The notes under the pieces: generated by a model
Told to the model about the DNA's origin: nothing
The model's input: the letters and a program-made list of their open reading frames with translations, nothing else
Databases searched by the model: none
NCBI RefSeq assembly: GCF_009296025.1
Contig: NZ_CP045178.1
Location: 6,200,001-6,264,000 of the forward strand
Direction: 5' to 3'
Length of the DNA: 64,000 nucleotides
Source of the DNA: Streptomyces tsukubensis
GTDB taxonomy: Bacteria; Actinomycetota; Actinomycetes; Streptomycetales; Streptomycetaceae
Part shown: piece by piece, positions 18,007 through 26,706 of the stretch
How positions within the stretch are numbered: position 1 is the first letter of the stretch
Layout of the letters: every line of letters starts with the position of its first letter
Made by a program: the position numbers and the translations under genes

Positions 18007-18079
18007 GCCCCCGTTGTGTAGCGGCCTAGCACGCCGCCCTCTCAAGGCGGTAGCGCCGGTTCGAATCCGGTCGGGGGTA
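18007..18079 (+). tRNA. tRNA-Glu (CUC), copy 3
   Basis: Identical to the other two Glu copies. Followed within five bases by the cluster terminator. Confidence 0.95.
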
Positions 18080-18083
18080 CAGA

Positions 18084-18117
18084 AGAAGGTCCTTCGCTTC
18101 CCAGCGGAGGACCTTCT
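18084..18117 (+). terminator. Terminator of the tRNA cluster
   Basis: Perfect 10-bp stem AGAAGGTCCT / AGGACCTTCT with a 14-base loop, five bases after the last tRNA. Confidence 0.85.
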
Positions 18118-18438
18118 CGCGTGGGCGGCCGGGACGGGCCGCACATCCCGCATCGCTTTCGCCATCGCCCCCACGCGTATCGCCTGCCTCTCGGGCAGCG
18201 GGGCCGCCTGCTCCTCTCCGGGCCACGCGGCCAACGGGCCGACACGGAGCGGCAGTTGAGGTACGTCACACCAACCCCCTTCTACGGCTCAGGTGTTGCG
18301 CGCCCGAGGACCGTACTCTCCTTCCCGCCATACCCGTTGAACGAGAACGGCCCCCGGGCCGCGCCGTGGGGCGGGGCTCCGGGGGCCTTGAGGGTGCGGA
18401 ACTGGTCGGTGTGCTGGGCCCGGACGCCGGGCCTGTGC
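18118..18438. other. Spacer between tRNA cluster and ndgR 3' end
   Basis: About 320 bp. No gene that I would defend on either strand. Contains a 9-bp stem GGCCCCCGG/CCGGGGGCC at 18349-18357 and 18379-18387, suitable as the ndgR terminator. Confidence 0.6.
18349..18387 (-). terminator. Probable terminator of ndgR
   Basis: Stem GGCCCCCGG / CCGGGGGCC with a 21-base loop lying 50 bp after the ndgR stop. No T-run, so intrinsic strength is uncertain. Confidence 0.55.
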
Positions 18439-19155
18439 TCAACTCGTGCGGCGCAGCGCCTCCGAGAGGCGGCCCGCCGCGTCGATGATGGCCTGTGCGT
18501 GCATCCGTCCTGGATGGCGCGTCAGCCGCTCGACGGGACCGGAGACCGAGACGGCCGCGACGACCCGGTTGGAGGGGCCGCGCACCGGGGCGGAGACCGA
18601 GGCCACGCCGGGCTCCCGCTCCCCGATCGACTGGGACCAGCCCCTGCGCCGTACGCCGGAGAGCGCGGTCGCGGTGAACCGCGCTCCCTGAAGTCCGCGG
18701 TGCAGCCGCTCGGGCTCCTCCCACGCCATCAGGATCTGCGCGGAGGAACCGGCCTTCATGGTGAGTGTCGACCCGACGGGCACCGTGTCGCGCAGCCCGG
18801 AGAGCCGCTCGGCCGCGGCCACACAGATACGCATGTCTCCCTGGCGACGGTAGAGCTGAGCGCTCTCGCCCGTCACGTCCCGGAGATGGGTGAGTACCGG
18901 TCCCGCCGTCGCGAGGAGCCGGTCCTCGCCGGCGGCCGCGGCCAGTTCCGCGAGCCGCGGGCCGAGGATGAACCGGCCCTGCATGTCCCTCGCCACCATG
19001 CGGTGGTGTTCCAGAGCCACGGCCAGCCGGTGAGCCGTGGGCCTGGCGAGCCCGGTCGCCGCGACCAGCCCGGCGAGGGTGGCCGGACCGGACTCCAGGG
19101 CGCTCAATACCAGAGCTGCCTTGTCGAGAACGCCGACGCCGCTAGAGTTGTCCAT
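18439..19155 (-). CDS. ndgR: IclR-family regulator NdgR
   Basis: 238-residue IclR-family transcription factor. N-terminal winged helix (DKAALVLSALESG, then ATLAGLVAATGLARPTAHRLAVAL as the HTH) and a C-terminal GAF-like effector domain (GRFILGPRLAELA, then AEREPGVASVSAPV). In Streptomyces, NdgR divergent from leuCD controls leucine and other amino acid pathways and antibiotic production; that role is from the literature on the orthologue. ATG at 19155 chosen as the start preceding the conserved MDNSSGVGVLDKAA; the frame is open further upstream but that would run through the operator. Divergent from leuC with 179 bp between starts. Confidence 0.94.
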   Translation of the reverse strand: MDNSSGVGVLDKAALVLSALESGPATLAGLVAATGLARPTAHRLAVALEHHRMVARDMQGRFILGPRLAELAAAAGEDRLLATAGPVLTHLRDVTGESAQLYRRQGDMRICVAAAERLSGLRDTVPVGSTLTMKAGSSAQILMAWEEPERLHRGLQGARFTATALSGVRRRGWSQSIGEREPGVASVSAPVRGPSNRVVAAVSVSGPVERLTRHPGRMHAQAIIDAAGRLSEALRRTS

Positions 19156-19173
19156 GCAACGATACTCGCGTCT

Positions 19174-19224
19174 CACTCTGTGAAACGCAAGTTCAATTTT
19201 CCTAGGAACTTGCCACTCTGTGAA
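19174..19224. promoter_or_regulatory. Probable NdgR operator between ndgR and leuC
   Basis: Nested symmetry: the 11-mer CACTCTGTGAA occurs at 19174-19184 and 19214-19224 as a direct repeat spaced 40 bp, and between them an 8-bp perfect inverted repeat GCAAGTTC (19187-19194) / GAACTTGC (19206-19213). Position between the divergent starts fits control of both ndgR and leuCD. Assignment to NdgR is inferred from location. Confidence 0.7.
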
Positions 19225-19334
19225 GACGGCCCGCAGACCACGGGCCCGGCTGCCGACGCCCGGCACGTGGGGAACGGGTGTGGGTTCTCACATCTCTAGT
19301 TGGGCCGGCACTGACGCCGGCCGAAGGGAAAGCG

Positions 19335-20765
19335 ATGGGTAGGACACTCGCGGAGAAGGTCTGGGACGACCATGTCGTCAGGCGCGCCGAGGGCGAGCCC
19401 GACCTCCTCTTCATCGATCTGCACCTGCTGCACGAGGTGACCAGCCCGCAGGCCTTCGACGGTCTGCGGCAGAACGGGCGTCCGGTGCGCCGGCGCGACC
19501 TCACCATCGCGACCGAGGACCACAACACCCCGACCCTCGACATCGACAAGCCCATCGCTGACCCCGTCTCCCGCGCGCAGCTGGAGACGTTGCGCAAGAA
19601 CTGCGCGGAGTTCGGCGTACGGCTGCACCCCCTCGGCGACGTCGAGCAGGGAGTCGTGCACGTGGTGGGCCCGCAACTCGGACTGACCCAGCCCGGCACC
19701 ACCGTGGTCTGCGGCGACTCGCACACCTCCACCCACGGCGCCTTCGGCGCGCTGGCCTTCGGCATCGGCACCTCACAGGTCGAGCACGTGCTGGCCACCC
19801 AGACCCTGCCCATGGCCCGCCCGATGACCATGGCGATCACGGTCGAGGGCGAACTCGGCGACGACGTCACCGCCAAGGACCTGATCCTGGCCATCATCGC
19901 CAAGATCGGTACCGGCGGCGGCCAGGGCTACATCCTGGAGTACCGCGGCTCCGCCATCGAGAAGCTCTCGATGGAGGCCAGGATGACCGTCTGCAACATG
20001 TCGATCGAGGCCGGCGCGCGTGCGGGCATGGTCGCCCCCGACGCCACCACCTTCGAATACCTCAAGGGTCGCGACCACGCCCCGCAGGACGAGGACTGGG
20101 ACGCCGCGGTGGCGTACTGGAAGACGCTGCGCACCGACGACGACGCGGTCTTCGACGCCGAGGTCTTCATCGACGCCGCGGAACTCGCGCCGTTCGTCAC
20201 CTGGGGCACCAACCCCGGCCAGGGCGCCCCGCTCTCCGCGAACGTTCCCGACCCCGCCTCGTACGAGGACGCCTCGGCGCGCTTCGCCGCGGAAAAGGCG
20301 CTGGAGTACATGGGCTTGACCGCCGGGCAGCCGCTGCGTGACATCGCCGTCGACACGGTCTTCGTCGGCTCGTGCACCAACGGGCGTATCGAGGACCTGC
20401 GCGCCGCCGCCGCCGTCATGGACGGCCGCAAAGTCGCCGACGACGTGCGGATGCTGGTCGTACCCGGCTCCGTTCGGGTCGCGCTCCAGGCCGTCGAGGA
20501 GGGGCTGGACAAGGTATTCACCGCGGCGGGCGCCGAATGGCGGCACGCGGGCTGCTCGATGTGTCTGGGCATGAACCCCGACCAGCTCGCGCCCGGCGAG
20601 CGTTCCGCCTCCACCTCCAACCGCAACTTCGAGGGCAGGCAGGGCAAGGGCGGCAGGACCCACCTCGTATCGCCCCAGGTGGCCGCGGCCACCGCGGTCC
20701 TCGGCCACCTCGCCTCGCCCGTCGACCTGTCCGATGCCGCCGCCGTCACGCCCGCGGGAGTCTGA
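19335..20765 (+). CDS. leuC: 3-isopropylmalate dehydratase large subunit
   Basis: Aconitase-fold [4Fe-4S] enzyme that isomerises 2-isopropylmalate to 3-isopropylmalate in leucine synthesis with LeuD. 476 residues from ATG 19335, with GGGAAAG just upstream; the frame is open upstream to a GTG at 19278 but the ATG fits the family N-terminus ([15 protein letters not shown]). Motifs: [29 protein letters not shown] and [11 protein letters not shown], the last two carrying the cluster cysteines. Followed by leuD after three bases. Confidence 0.97.
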   Translation: MGRTLAEKVWDDHVVRRAEGEPDLLFIDLHLLHEVTSPQAFDGLRQNGRPVRRRDLTIATEDHNTPTLDIDKPIADPVSRAQLETLRKNCAEFGVRLHPLGDVEQGVVHVVGPQLGLTQPGTTVVCGDSHTSTHGAFGALAFGIGTSQVEHVLATQTLPMARPMTMAITVEGELGDDVTAKDLILAIIAKIGTGGGQGYILEYRGSAIEKLSMEARMTVCNMSIEAGARAGMVAPDATTFEYLKGRDHAPQDEDWDAAVAYWKTLRTDDDAVFDAEVFIDAAELAPFVTWGTNPGQGAPLSANVPDPASYEDASARFAAEKALEYMGLTAGQPLRDIAVDTVFVGSCTNGRIEDLRAAAAVMDGRKVADDVRMLVVPGSVRVALQAVEEGLDKVFTAAGAEWRHAGCSMCLGMNPDQLAPGERSASTSNRNFEGRQGKGGRTHLVSPQVAAATAVLGHLASPVDLSDAAAVTPAGV

Positions 20766-20768
20766 ACC

Positions 20769-21362
20769 ATGGAAGCCTTCACCACGCACACCGGCCGCGC
20801 CGTACCGCTGCGCCGCAGCAACGTCGACACCGACCAGATCATCCCGGCGCACTGGCTCAAGAAGGTCACCCGCGACGGTTTCGAGGACGGCCTCTTCGAG
20901 GCATGGCGCAAGGACCCGTCCTTCGTCCTGAACCAGGAGCGCCACGCGGGCGCCACCGTGCTGGTCGCGGGCCCCGACTTCGGCACAGGGTCCTCCCGTG
21001 AGCACGCGGTCTGGGCGCTCCAGAACTACGGCTTCAAGACGGTCGTCTCGGCACGGTTCGCCGACATCTTCCGGGGCAACTCGCTGAAGAACGGCCTGCT
21101 CACCGTGGTGCTCGACCAGAAGGTCGTGGACGCGCTGTGGGACCTGATCGAGTCGGACCCGCAGGCCGAGGTCACCGTCGACCTCCAGGACCGCCAGGTC
21201 AGGGCGGAGGGCATCACCGCCGACTTCGAACTCGACGAGAACGCCCGCTGGCGGCTGCTGAACGGCCTGGACGACATCAGCATCACGCTCAGCGAGGAGG
21301 AGTCGATCGTGGCCTACGAGGCCACCCGACCCTCCTTCAAGCCCAGCACCATGACGGTCTGA
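20769..21362 (+). CDS. leuD: 3-isopropylmalate dehydratase small subunit
   Basis: 197-residue swivel-domain partner of LeuC. Begins [24 protein letters not shown], the conserved substrate-binding start, then [20 protein letters not shown] three bases after the leuC stop, so one operon. A strong terminator follows at 21380-21409. Confidence 0.97.
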   Translation: MEAFTTHTGRAVPLRRSNVDTDQIIPAHWLKKVTRDGFEDGLFEAWRKDPSFVLNQERHAGATVLVAGPDFGTGSSREHAVWALQNYGFKTVVSARFADIFRGNSLKNGLLTVVLDQKVVDALWDLIESDPQAEVTVDLQDRQVRAEGITADFELDENARWRLLNGLDDISITLSEEESIVAYEATRPSFKPSTMTV

Positions 21363-21379
21363 GCCGCGATTTCACCCTC

Positions 21380-21409
21380 TGTGCCCCCGGTCCGACGACC
21401 GGGGGCACA
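21380..21409 (+). terminator. Terminator after leuD
   Basis: Perfect 12-bp stem TGTGCCCCCGGT / ACCGGGGGCACA with a six-base loop. Confidence 0.88.
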
Positions 21410-21708
21410 GTCATGTCCAGGGAAAGGGGCTGGCCCCCGGTCCGCTGGACCCCCTCTGACCGGCTCGGAAGCGCGGGTTGGTGACCGTATGGCGCAGCGT
21501 CCCGCCACCCGTGCGGCCCTGTCCGCGACGCGCCGCGCACCGCCGGCCGACCGCCGAACGGGTGGTGCCAACTCCCGTGGGCGGGGCGGGAAAAGAGGCT
21601 CACAAACTACTTGTGTAACGTCACCCCATGGGTCCCGTAACGGGGCCCGGAGGCGGGTAGTTACCCCCTGCGCAGGCGACAACTCGGCCTAGATGGCACA
21701 ATCGGTGC
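21410..21708. other. Spacer between leuD and the 75-residue gene
   Basis: About 300 bp with no supported gene. The segment 21600-21700 (ACTACTTGTGTAACGTCAC and onward) is less GC-rich and probably holds the promoter of the next gene; no clear -35/-10 pair. Confidence 0.5.
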
Positions 21709-21936
21709 ATGGACCGCGACAACCAACTCGTGCTTTACGGCGTCGTCGCGGACCGACTGAAGGAAGCACACGCAAGGGTGCGCACACTGCAAGTCCCGGA
21801 GGGCGTACGGATGGCGCTGACCCGGAAGCTGCTGGTCATTACGGCCGCGGCCAAACACGATCTCGCCGGGGCGGCGACACGCCTGGACGGATTGATGAAG
21901 GACCTCGATGAGGGGCGATTCCCCGAAGACAGTTGA
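21709..21936 (+). CDS. Conserved small protein, function unknown
   Basis: 75 residues, predicted all-helical and charged: DRDNQLVLYGVVADRLKEAH, then RMALTRKLLVITAAAKHDLAGAATRLDGLMKDLDEG. No membrane segment or motif I recognise. Lies between leuCD and hupS in the same orientation, as I recall for S. coelicolor (a conserved hypothetical there). ATG at 21709. Function not inferable from sequence. Confidence 0.8.
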   Translation: MDRDNQLVLYGVVADRLKEAHARVRTLQVPEGVRMALTRKLLVITAAAKHDLAGAATRLDGLMKDLDEGRFPEDS

Positions 21937-22000
21937 TCCCGAGTGAACTCCAGGACGGCCGAGTTCGTTGCGGCACAAGGGTGATTACCCCGTTTCGTGT

Positions 22001-22029
22001 TTGATTTGCGGTATATATCCGCCTAACGT
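22001..22029 (+). promoter_or_regulatory. hupS promoter with palindromic spacer
   Basis: TTGATT (22001-22006), 17-base spacer, TAACGT (22024-22029): a credible principal-sigma promoter 52 bp before the hupS start. The spacer contains GCGG-TATATAT-CCGC (22008-22022), an interrupted palindrome that could be an operator. Confidence 0.7.
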
Positions 22030-22080
22030 GCGAAAAAGCTTGGACGGATTCGTTCTGGCTATGTCTCCGAAGGGGAAGAC

Positions 22081-22755
22081 GTGAACAAGGCGCAGCTCGT
22101 AGAAGCGATTGCCGACAAGGTCGGCGGCCGGCAGAACGCCGCCGACGCGGTTGACGCGGTACTGGACGCGATCGTCCGTGCGACCGTCGCCGGTGACCGG
22201 GTTTCGGTCACCGGATTCGGCTCGTTCGAGAAGGTCGACCGCCCGGCCCGCTACGCCCGCAATCCCCAGACCGGGGAGCGCGTCCGCGTGAAGAAGACCT
22301 CGGTGCCCCGTTTCCGTGCGGGTCAGGGCTTCAAGGACCTGGTGAGCGGCACGAAGAAGCTCCCGAAGAACGATGTCGCCGTAAAGAAGGCCCCCAAGGG
22401 AAGCCTTACGGGCGGCACCAAGACCACCGCCAAGGCGGCGACCAAGAAGGCCACGGCCAAGAAGGCGACGGCGGCGAAGAAGGCCACCACCGCGAAGAAG
22501 GCCACACCGGCGAAGAAGTCGGCCGCGAAGACCACGGCGACGGCCAAGAAGGCCACACCGGCGAAGAAGTCGGCCGCGAAGACCACGGCGACCGCCAAGA
22601 AGTCGGCCCCCGCGAAGAAGGCGAGCGCCACGGCGAAGAAGACGGCGGCGAAGAACACCGCGCCGGCCAAGAAGACCACCGCCAAGAAGGCGCCGGCCAA
22701 GAAGAGCACCGCGCGCACCACCACGGCGAAGAAGGCGACCGCCCGCAAGAAGTAA
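22081..22755 (+). CDS. hupS: HU-family nucleoid protein with Lys/Ala tail (HupS type)
   Basis: 224 residues. Residues 1-93 are a full HU domain (MNKAQLVEAIADKVGG; VSVTGFGSFEKVDRPARYARNP, the DNA-binding arm). From ~100 to the end is a histone H1-like basic tail of repeated AKKAT, PAKKS and TAKKT units. In Streptomyces this form is the sporulation-linked HupS, which compacts and protects spore DNA. GTG start at 22081 preceded by GGGGAAG. The tail contains a DNA-level repeat (22498-22545 matches 22555-22602 closely), so its length may vary between strains. Confidence 0.95.
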   Translation: MNKAQLVEAIADKVGGRQNAADAVDAVLDAIVRATVAGDRVSVTGFGSFEKVDRPARYARNPQTGERVRVKKTSVPRFRAGQGFKDLVSGTKKLPKNDVAVKKAPKGSLTGGTKTTAKAATKKATAKKATAAKKATTAKKATPAKKSAAKTTATAKKATPAKKSAAKTTATAKKSAPAKKASATAKKTAAKNTAPAKKTTAKKAPAKKSTARTTTAKKATARKK

Positions 22756-23119
22756 AGGCCGCAGCCGGATTCCCGGCTGCTCCCGGGAGGACGCAGGACT
22801 CACGCGTCGGGCCGGGCTCCCTCAGGGGAGCCCGGCCCGCGGCGCGTTCGAGGGCGGATGTCCCGGAGCCCGTGAAATCCATGCCGAAGCACGGTCCCTT
22901 GGTACGCGGTCCCTCGGCGCGCGGTTCCTTGATGGTCCTTTGACTCACGGCCGTCGTACGAGTCCGGGGCACGGCGGAAAAGGGAGCGCCGGTCGGTGGG
23001 TCCGTACCACGGGCACCGGGGAGGGCGCTCCGACCCGCCGGAGATGGCTGTGTGGGGCGTTGAGAGGGAAGGGCTGGACCGGGGGCCGTCGGTGGGTGGG
23101 GGAAGCCCCCAGGGGGCCG
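22756..23119. other. Spacer between hupS and the OB-fold-like gene
   Basis: Convergent spacer of about 360 bp. Contains the hupS terminator at 22808-22839. I see no gene in the rest. Confidence 0.6.
22808..22839. terminator. Terminator after hupS
   Basis: 13-bp perfect stem CGGGCCGGGCTCC / GGAGCCCGGCCCG with a six-base loop. Confidence 0.85.
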
Positions 23120-23323
23120 TCAGAAGGTCTGGAGCGTCACCAGGGAGATCCTGCGGGCATCGCCCTCGCCGTCCCACTCGATACGCACCCGCTGGCCCAC
23201 CCGCAGCAGTCGAAGGCCGCCCGCGAGGAAGGCGTGACCGTCGAAGGGCACGGGTGTGCCGTCGTCGAGCAGCACACTGCCGTGGTGGGTGTCGGAGTCG
23301 TAGGTGTACGCCGTCGCCTGCAT
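23120..23323 (-). CDS. Small cold-shock-like (OB-fold) protein
   Basis: 67 residues resembling a cold-shock domain: a beta-rich start (MQATAYTYDSDTHHGSVLL), DDGTPVPFDGHAF in the position of the second RNA-binding strand, then RLLRVGQRVRIEW. The classical FGFI and VFVH ribonucleoprotein motifs are degenerate, so nucleic acid binding is uncertain. ATG at 23323; it is downstream of cofC on the same strand, separated by a repeat-bearing spacer. Confidence 0.75.
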   Translation of the reverse strand: MQATAYTYDSDTHHGSVLLDDGTPVPFDGHAFLAGGLRLLRVGQRVRIEWDGEGDARRISLVTLQTF

Positions 23324-23373
23324 GGAGCGAGTTTAAGGGCTGTCCCCGCGGTCCTCGGCGGAGTTCGGCTCAG

Positions 23374-23427
23374 GAGCCCGCGGAGCCCGCGGAGCCCGCG
23401 GAGCCCGCGGAGCCTGCGGAGCCCGCG
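23374..23427. repeat. 9-bp tandem repeat GAGCCCGCG, six units
   Basis: Six head-to-tail units, the fifth with one change (GAGCCTGCG), in the non-coding spacer after cofC. Followed by related degenerate units to ~23470. Confidence 0.9.
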
Positions 23428-23509
23428 CGGCCCACGGAGTCCGGGGAGTCCGGGGAGCCCGCGCGGCCCACGGCGTCCGAGGGGCCCAAGGGTTCTCAGT
23501 GGGTGGGGT

Positions 23510-24178
23510 TCACCTCAGGGCCGCGCCGGCCAGCTCGGAGGTGCGCGGACCGGTGCCCAGGGCGAGCGCCGCGCGCAGATCCGCCCCGGTATCCACGTCC
23601 TGGCGGACCGAATCGACGTCGTCGAGAAACAGTTCGGCAGCGCCCGAAGCCGTATGACGGGCTCGCGAGGGGCCACCGAAGGCGGGCCGCAATTCGATAC
23701 CGGCACGCGCGGAGAGAAAGGTTGTCCCGATTTCCGCCGCATCGCGGAGGAAAGCACGGGGAAATGCGGAGGCCGCAGTGAGTACCCGCCCCAATTCCGT
23801 GGGCCGCAGCGCGGGCAGATCCGCGTTGAGAGCGGCTACCGGTGCCCAGGGACGCCGGGCCCGCGCTTCCCGCGCCCCGTGCGCGAGCGCGGCGTTGAGA
23901 CCGGCCGCCGGGAGGTCGGCGACGACGGCCGCTCCCAGCCCCGCCAGCGCCCGACCCGCCTCCGCGTCGTCCGTGACGACCACCACATCCCGTACTTCCG
24001 CGCAGGCCAGCGCCGCTGCCACGGTGTCCTGTGCGAACGCCAGCGCGAGCAGCGGGCGGGCTCCTTCGCGTACGGCGTCGGCGAGCCTGCTCTTCGCGTG
24101 TGCCAAGGGCTTCAAGGGGACAACGAGCGTCCACAAGGGGGCGGCGTCCGGGTCGGCATAGGTGCGCACCGGCACCAT
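23510..24178 (-). CDS. cofC: 2-phospholactate (or PEP) guanylyltransferase, F420 biosynthesis
   Basis: 222-residue CofC/FbiD nucleotidyltransferase making the activated phospho-acid used in coenzyme F420 synthesis. Begins WTLVVPLKPLAHAKSRL, the family nucleotide-binding start, then VVVVTDDAEAG and NADLPALRPTEL, the metal-binding DxD-like region. ATG at 24178 chosen because it lies 15 residues before the conserved strand; the frame is open much further upstream but that would overlap the plsC start. Whether the substrate is 2-phospholactate or phosphoenolpyruvate cannot be told; actinobacterial members are thought to use PEP. Divergent from plsC, 192 bp apart. Confidence 0.9.
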   Translation of the reverse strand: MVPVRTYADPDAAPLWTLVVPLKPLAHAKSRLADAVREGARPLLALAFAQDTVAAALACAEVRDVVVVTDDAEAGRALAGLGAAVVADLPAAGLNAALAHGAREARARRPWAPVAALNADLPALRPTELGRVLTAASAFPRAFLRDAAEIGTTFLSARAGIELRPAFGGPSRARHTASGAAELFLDDVDSVRQDVDTGADLRAALALGTGPRTSELAGAALR

Positions 24179-24370
24179 TCTCGCGTGCCTTCCGACATCC
24201 TCGGACAGCTCCCGCCGCAGAGCCGAGCCGACAAAGGCCCCGCTGCGAAGGAGGTGAGCGCCGACGGTCGGGCGTACGGTGTTCTCGACAGACGGGAGAC
24301 CTGGGGCGACACTTGTGCGGCCTACCAGGTGCAATGAGAGATCCCCAGGTCCGAACAGGAAGGTGTTCGC

Positions 24371-25486
24371 GTGTCCCGCCGCAGAATCGGCTTCTGGTAC
24401 CGCCTCATGGCGGTCGCGCTGAAACCGCCGCTGGTGGTCTTTTTCAAGCGGGAGTGGCGGGGGATCGAGAACATTCCGGCCGACGGTGGATTCATCACCG
24501 CGGTCAATCACAACTCGTATCTCGACCCGCTGTCGTATGCCCACTTCCAGTACAACACCGGACGTGTCCCGCGATTCCTCGCGAAGGACGGTCTTTTCAA
24601 GGGCGGGATCGTCGCCTCCGCGATGCGCGGCACGGGCCAGATCCCCGTCTACCGGGAGACGACGAACGCGCTCGACGCCTTCCGCGCCGCCATCGCCGCC
24701 ATCGAGAGCGGTGAATGCGTCGCTTTCTATCCCGAGGGCACGTTGACCAGGGATCCCGAAGTGTGGCCCATGACCGGCAAGACCGGAGTGGCGCGCGTGG
24801 CGCTGAAGACCGAGTGCCCGGTGATTCCCGTCGCGCAGTGGGGCGCCAACCTCGCGATGCCGCCGTACGCGAAGCAGAAGCGGCTGCGGCTGTTTCCGCG
24901 CAAGCGCCTCCAGGTCCTGGCCGGTGAGCCGGTCGATCTCACTCGCTACTACGGCCTGGAGCCGACCCCGGAACTCCTCAAGGAGGTCACCGAGGTCATC
25001 ATGGCCGAGGTCACCTCCCTGCTGGAAGAACTGCGCGGTGAGAAAGCACCCGACACCCCCTTCGATCCGCGCCAGGCCCGGATAGCTCAGCGGCGCAGGG
25101 CCGCGGCACGTAGGGAGGCGGAGGCCGCAGCGGCCGGAGACCGGAAACCGGAGCCGTCCGGTGGCCGCGAGGTCCCGAAGGAACGCGCGGATTCGGCCGG
25201 TTCGACAGGCAACGACGACGGTCGGGCGGACACCAGCGGCTCCGGGGGCACCGACAGCTCCGGGGTCACCGACAGCACCCCGGACAACTACAGCGCGGTG
25301 GACGGTGACCGCGTCGCGGAGACCAACAGCGTGGCGGACCGCGACGGCGACGGTGTCGCGGACAGCGACGGCACCACGGGCGGCGCCAGCGTCGTGGACG
25401 GTGACAGCACCGTAGGAACCACAGGCCGCACCGGTATCGCGGGAACCACAGGCATCACAAGCACCACAGGGGAGAGCAGCACGTGA
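24371..25486 (+). CDS. plsC: 1-acyl-sn-glycerol-3-phosphate acyltransferase with variable tail
   Basis: 371 residues. PlsC/LPLAT domain in residues 1-240: acyltransferase motif NHNSYLD (His47 and Asp52, HX4D) and FYPEGTLT (Glu122-Thr124). A hydrophobic N-terminal helix suggests membrane attachment. From about 245 the protein is charged then low complexity (Gly, Thr, Ser, Asp), ending GTTGRTGIAGTTGITSTTG, which is not part of the fold. The stop overlaps gpsA by four bases (GTGA), so acyl-glycerophosphate synthesis and sn-glycerol-3-phosphate supply are cotranslated. GTG start at 24371 with AGGAAGG upstream. Confidence 0.93.
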   Translation: MSRRRIGFWYRLMAVALKPPLVVFFKREWRGIENIPADGGFITAVNHNSYLDPLSYAHFQYNTGRVPRFLAKDGLFKGGIVASAMRGTGQIPVYRETTNALDAFRAAIAAIESGECVAFYPEGTLTRDPEVWPMTGKTGVARVALKTECPVIPVAQWGANLAMPPYAKQKRLRLFPRKRLQVLAGEPVDLTRYYGLEPTPELLKEVTEVIMAEVTSLLEELRGEKAPDTPFDPRQARIAQRRRAAARREAEAAAAGDRKPEPSGGREVPKERADSAGSTGNDDGRADTSGSGGTDSSGVTDSTPDNYSAVDGDRVAETNSVADRDGDGVADSDGTTGGASVVDGDSTVGTTGRTGIAGTTGITSTTGESST

Positions 25487-26493
25487 CAGGCACCGTGAAA
25501 GCCGCCGTCTTCGGCAATGGTTCCTGGGGCACCGCGTTCGCCATGGTGCTCGCGGATGCCGGCTGCGAGGTGGCCCTGTGGGGCCGCCGCCCCGCGCTGG
25601 CCGACACCATCAACTCCACCCGGACCAACCCGGACTATCTGCCGGGCACCCGGCTCCCCGACGGGGTGACGGCCACCTCCGACGCCGCCGCCGCGGCCGC
25701 GGGCGCCGACTTCACCGTCCTGGCCGTGCCGTCCCAGACCGTGCGCGCCAACCTCGCCGACTGGGCGCCCCTGCTGGCGCCCGGGACCGTGCTCGTCTCC
25801 CTGATGAAGGGGGTCGAACTCGGCTCCGCGATGCGGATGAGCGAGGTCATCGAGGACGTCGCGAAGATCCCCGCCGAGCGGATCGCGGTCGTCACAGGGC
25901 CCAACCTCGCAGCGGAGATCGCCGCGAGGCAGCCCGCCGCGGCCGTCGTCGCCTGTTCCGACGAAGGCGTCGCCCAGCGGCTCCAGGCCGCCTGTCACAC
26001 CCCGTACTTCCGGCCGTACACCAACACCGATGTCATCGGCTGTGAACTCGGCGGCGCCGTCAAGAACGTGATCGGGCTCGCCGTGGGCATCGCCGACGGC
26101 ATGGGGCTCGGCGACAACACCAAGGGCTCCCTCATCACCCGCGGACTGGCGGAGACGACCAGGCTCGGACTGGCCATGGGCGCCGACCCGATGACGTTCT
26201 CCGGGCTCGCAGGACTGGGGGACCTCGTCGCCACCTGTTCCTCGCCGCTCTCCCGCAACCACACCTTCGGTACCAACCTCGGCCGCGGCATGACCCTCGA
26301 AGAGACCATCGCGGTCACCAAGCAGACGGCAGAGGGCGTCAAGTCCTGCGAGTCCGTGCTGGAACTCGGCCGTAGGCACGGGGTCGACATGCCGCTCACC
26401 GAGACCGTCGTGGGCATCGTCCACGAGGGCAAGGCGCCCTTGGTCGCGCTGCGTGAACTGATGGCGCGCAGCGCCAAACCCGAGCGGATCTGA
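25483..26493 (+). CDS. gpsA: NAD(P)H-dependent glycerol-3-phosphate dehydrogenase
   Basis: 336 residues, reduces dihydroxyacetone phosphate to sn-glycerol-3-phosphate for phospholipid synthesis. Rossmann start AVFGNGSWGTAFAMVLA, the substrate-binding GGAVKNVIGLAVGI and the ECGLAGLGDLVATC region are evident. GTG start overlapping plsC. Length is typical. Confidence 0.97.
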   Translation: MTGTVKAAVFGNGSWGTAFAMVLADAGCEVALWGRRPALADTINSTRTNPDYLPGTRLPDGVTATSDAAAAAAGADFTVLAVPSQTVRANLADWAPLLAPGTVLVSLMKGVELGSAMRMSEVIEDVAKIPAERIAVVTGPNLAAEIAARQPAAAVVACSDEGVAQRLQAACHTPYFRPYTNTDVIGCELGGAVKNVIGLAVGIADGMGLGDNTKGSLITRGLAETTRLGLAMGADPMTFSGLAGLGDLVATCSSPLSRNHTFGTNLGRGMTLEETIAVTKQTAEGVKSCESVLELGRRHGVDMPLTETVVGIVHEGKAPLVALRELMARSAKPERI

Positions 26494-26706
26494 CCCTGCC
26501 GCCGGATGGCCCCTGCGGGCCCGCGCCGTCCCTTCCGGCCGTTGGGGGACCGTCGGGGAAGACGCGAGGACAAGGGGCTTCGGCCCGCGCGGCACCCCTT
26601 CGCGGCAGGTGGTGCGCTTCGGCCCGGCTGTCGGCGGTCCCGCGTTACCCGAAGGTGCCCGTCGGGCGCTGACTCCCGCTCTACCAGCAGGTACGCTCAA
26701 CGCGAT

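Noticed and set aside
19278..19334. Upstream GTG extension of leuC or a leucine leader peptide
   Set aside because: The stretch is in-frame with leuC but has no ribosome site and only a few Leu codons with no attenuator hairpin pair.
22406..22972. - strand frame opposite the hupS tail (Phe/Ala/Val-rich)
   Set aside because: Complement of the AAG-rich Lys tail; no independent signal.
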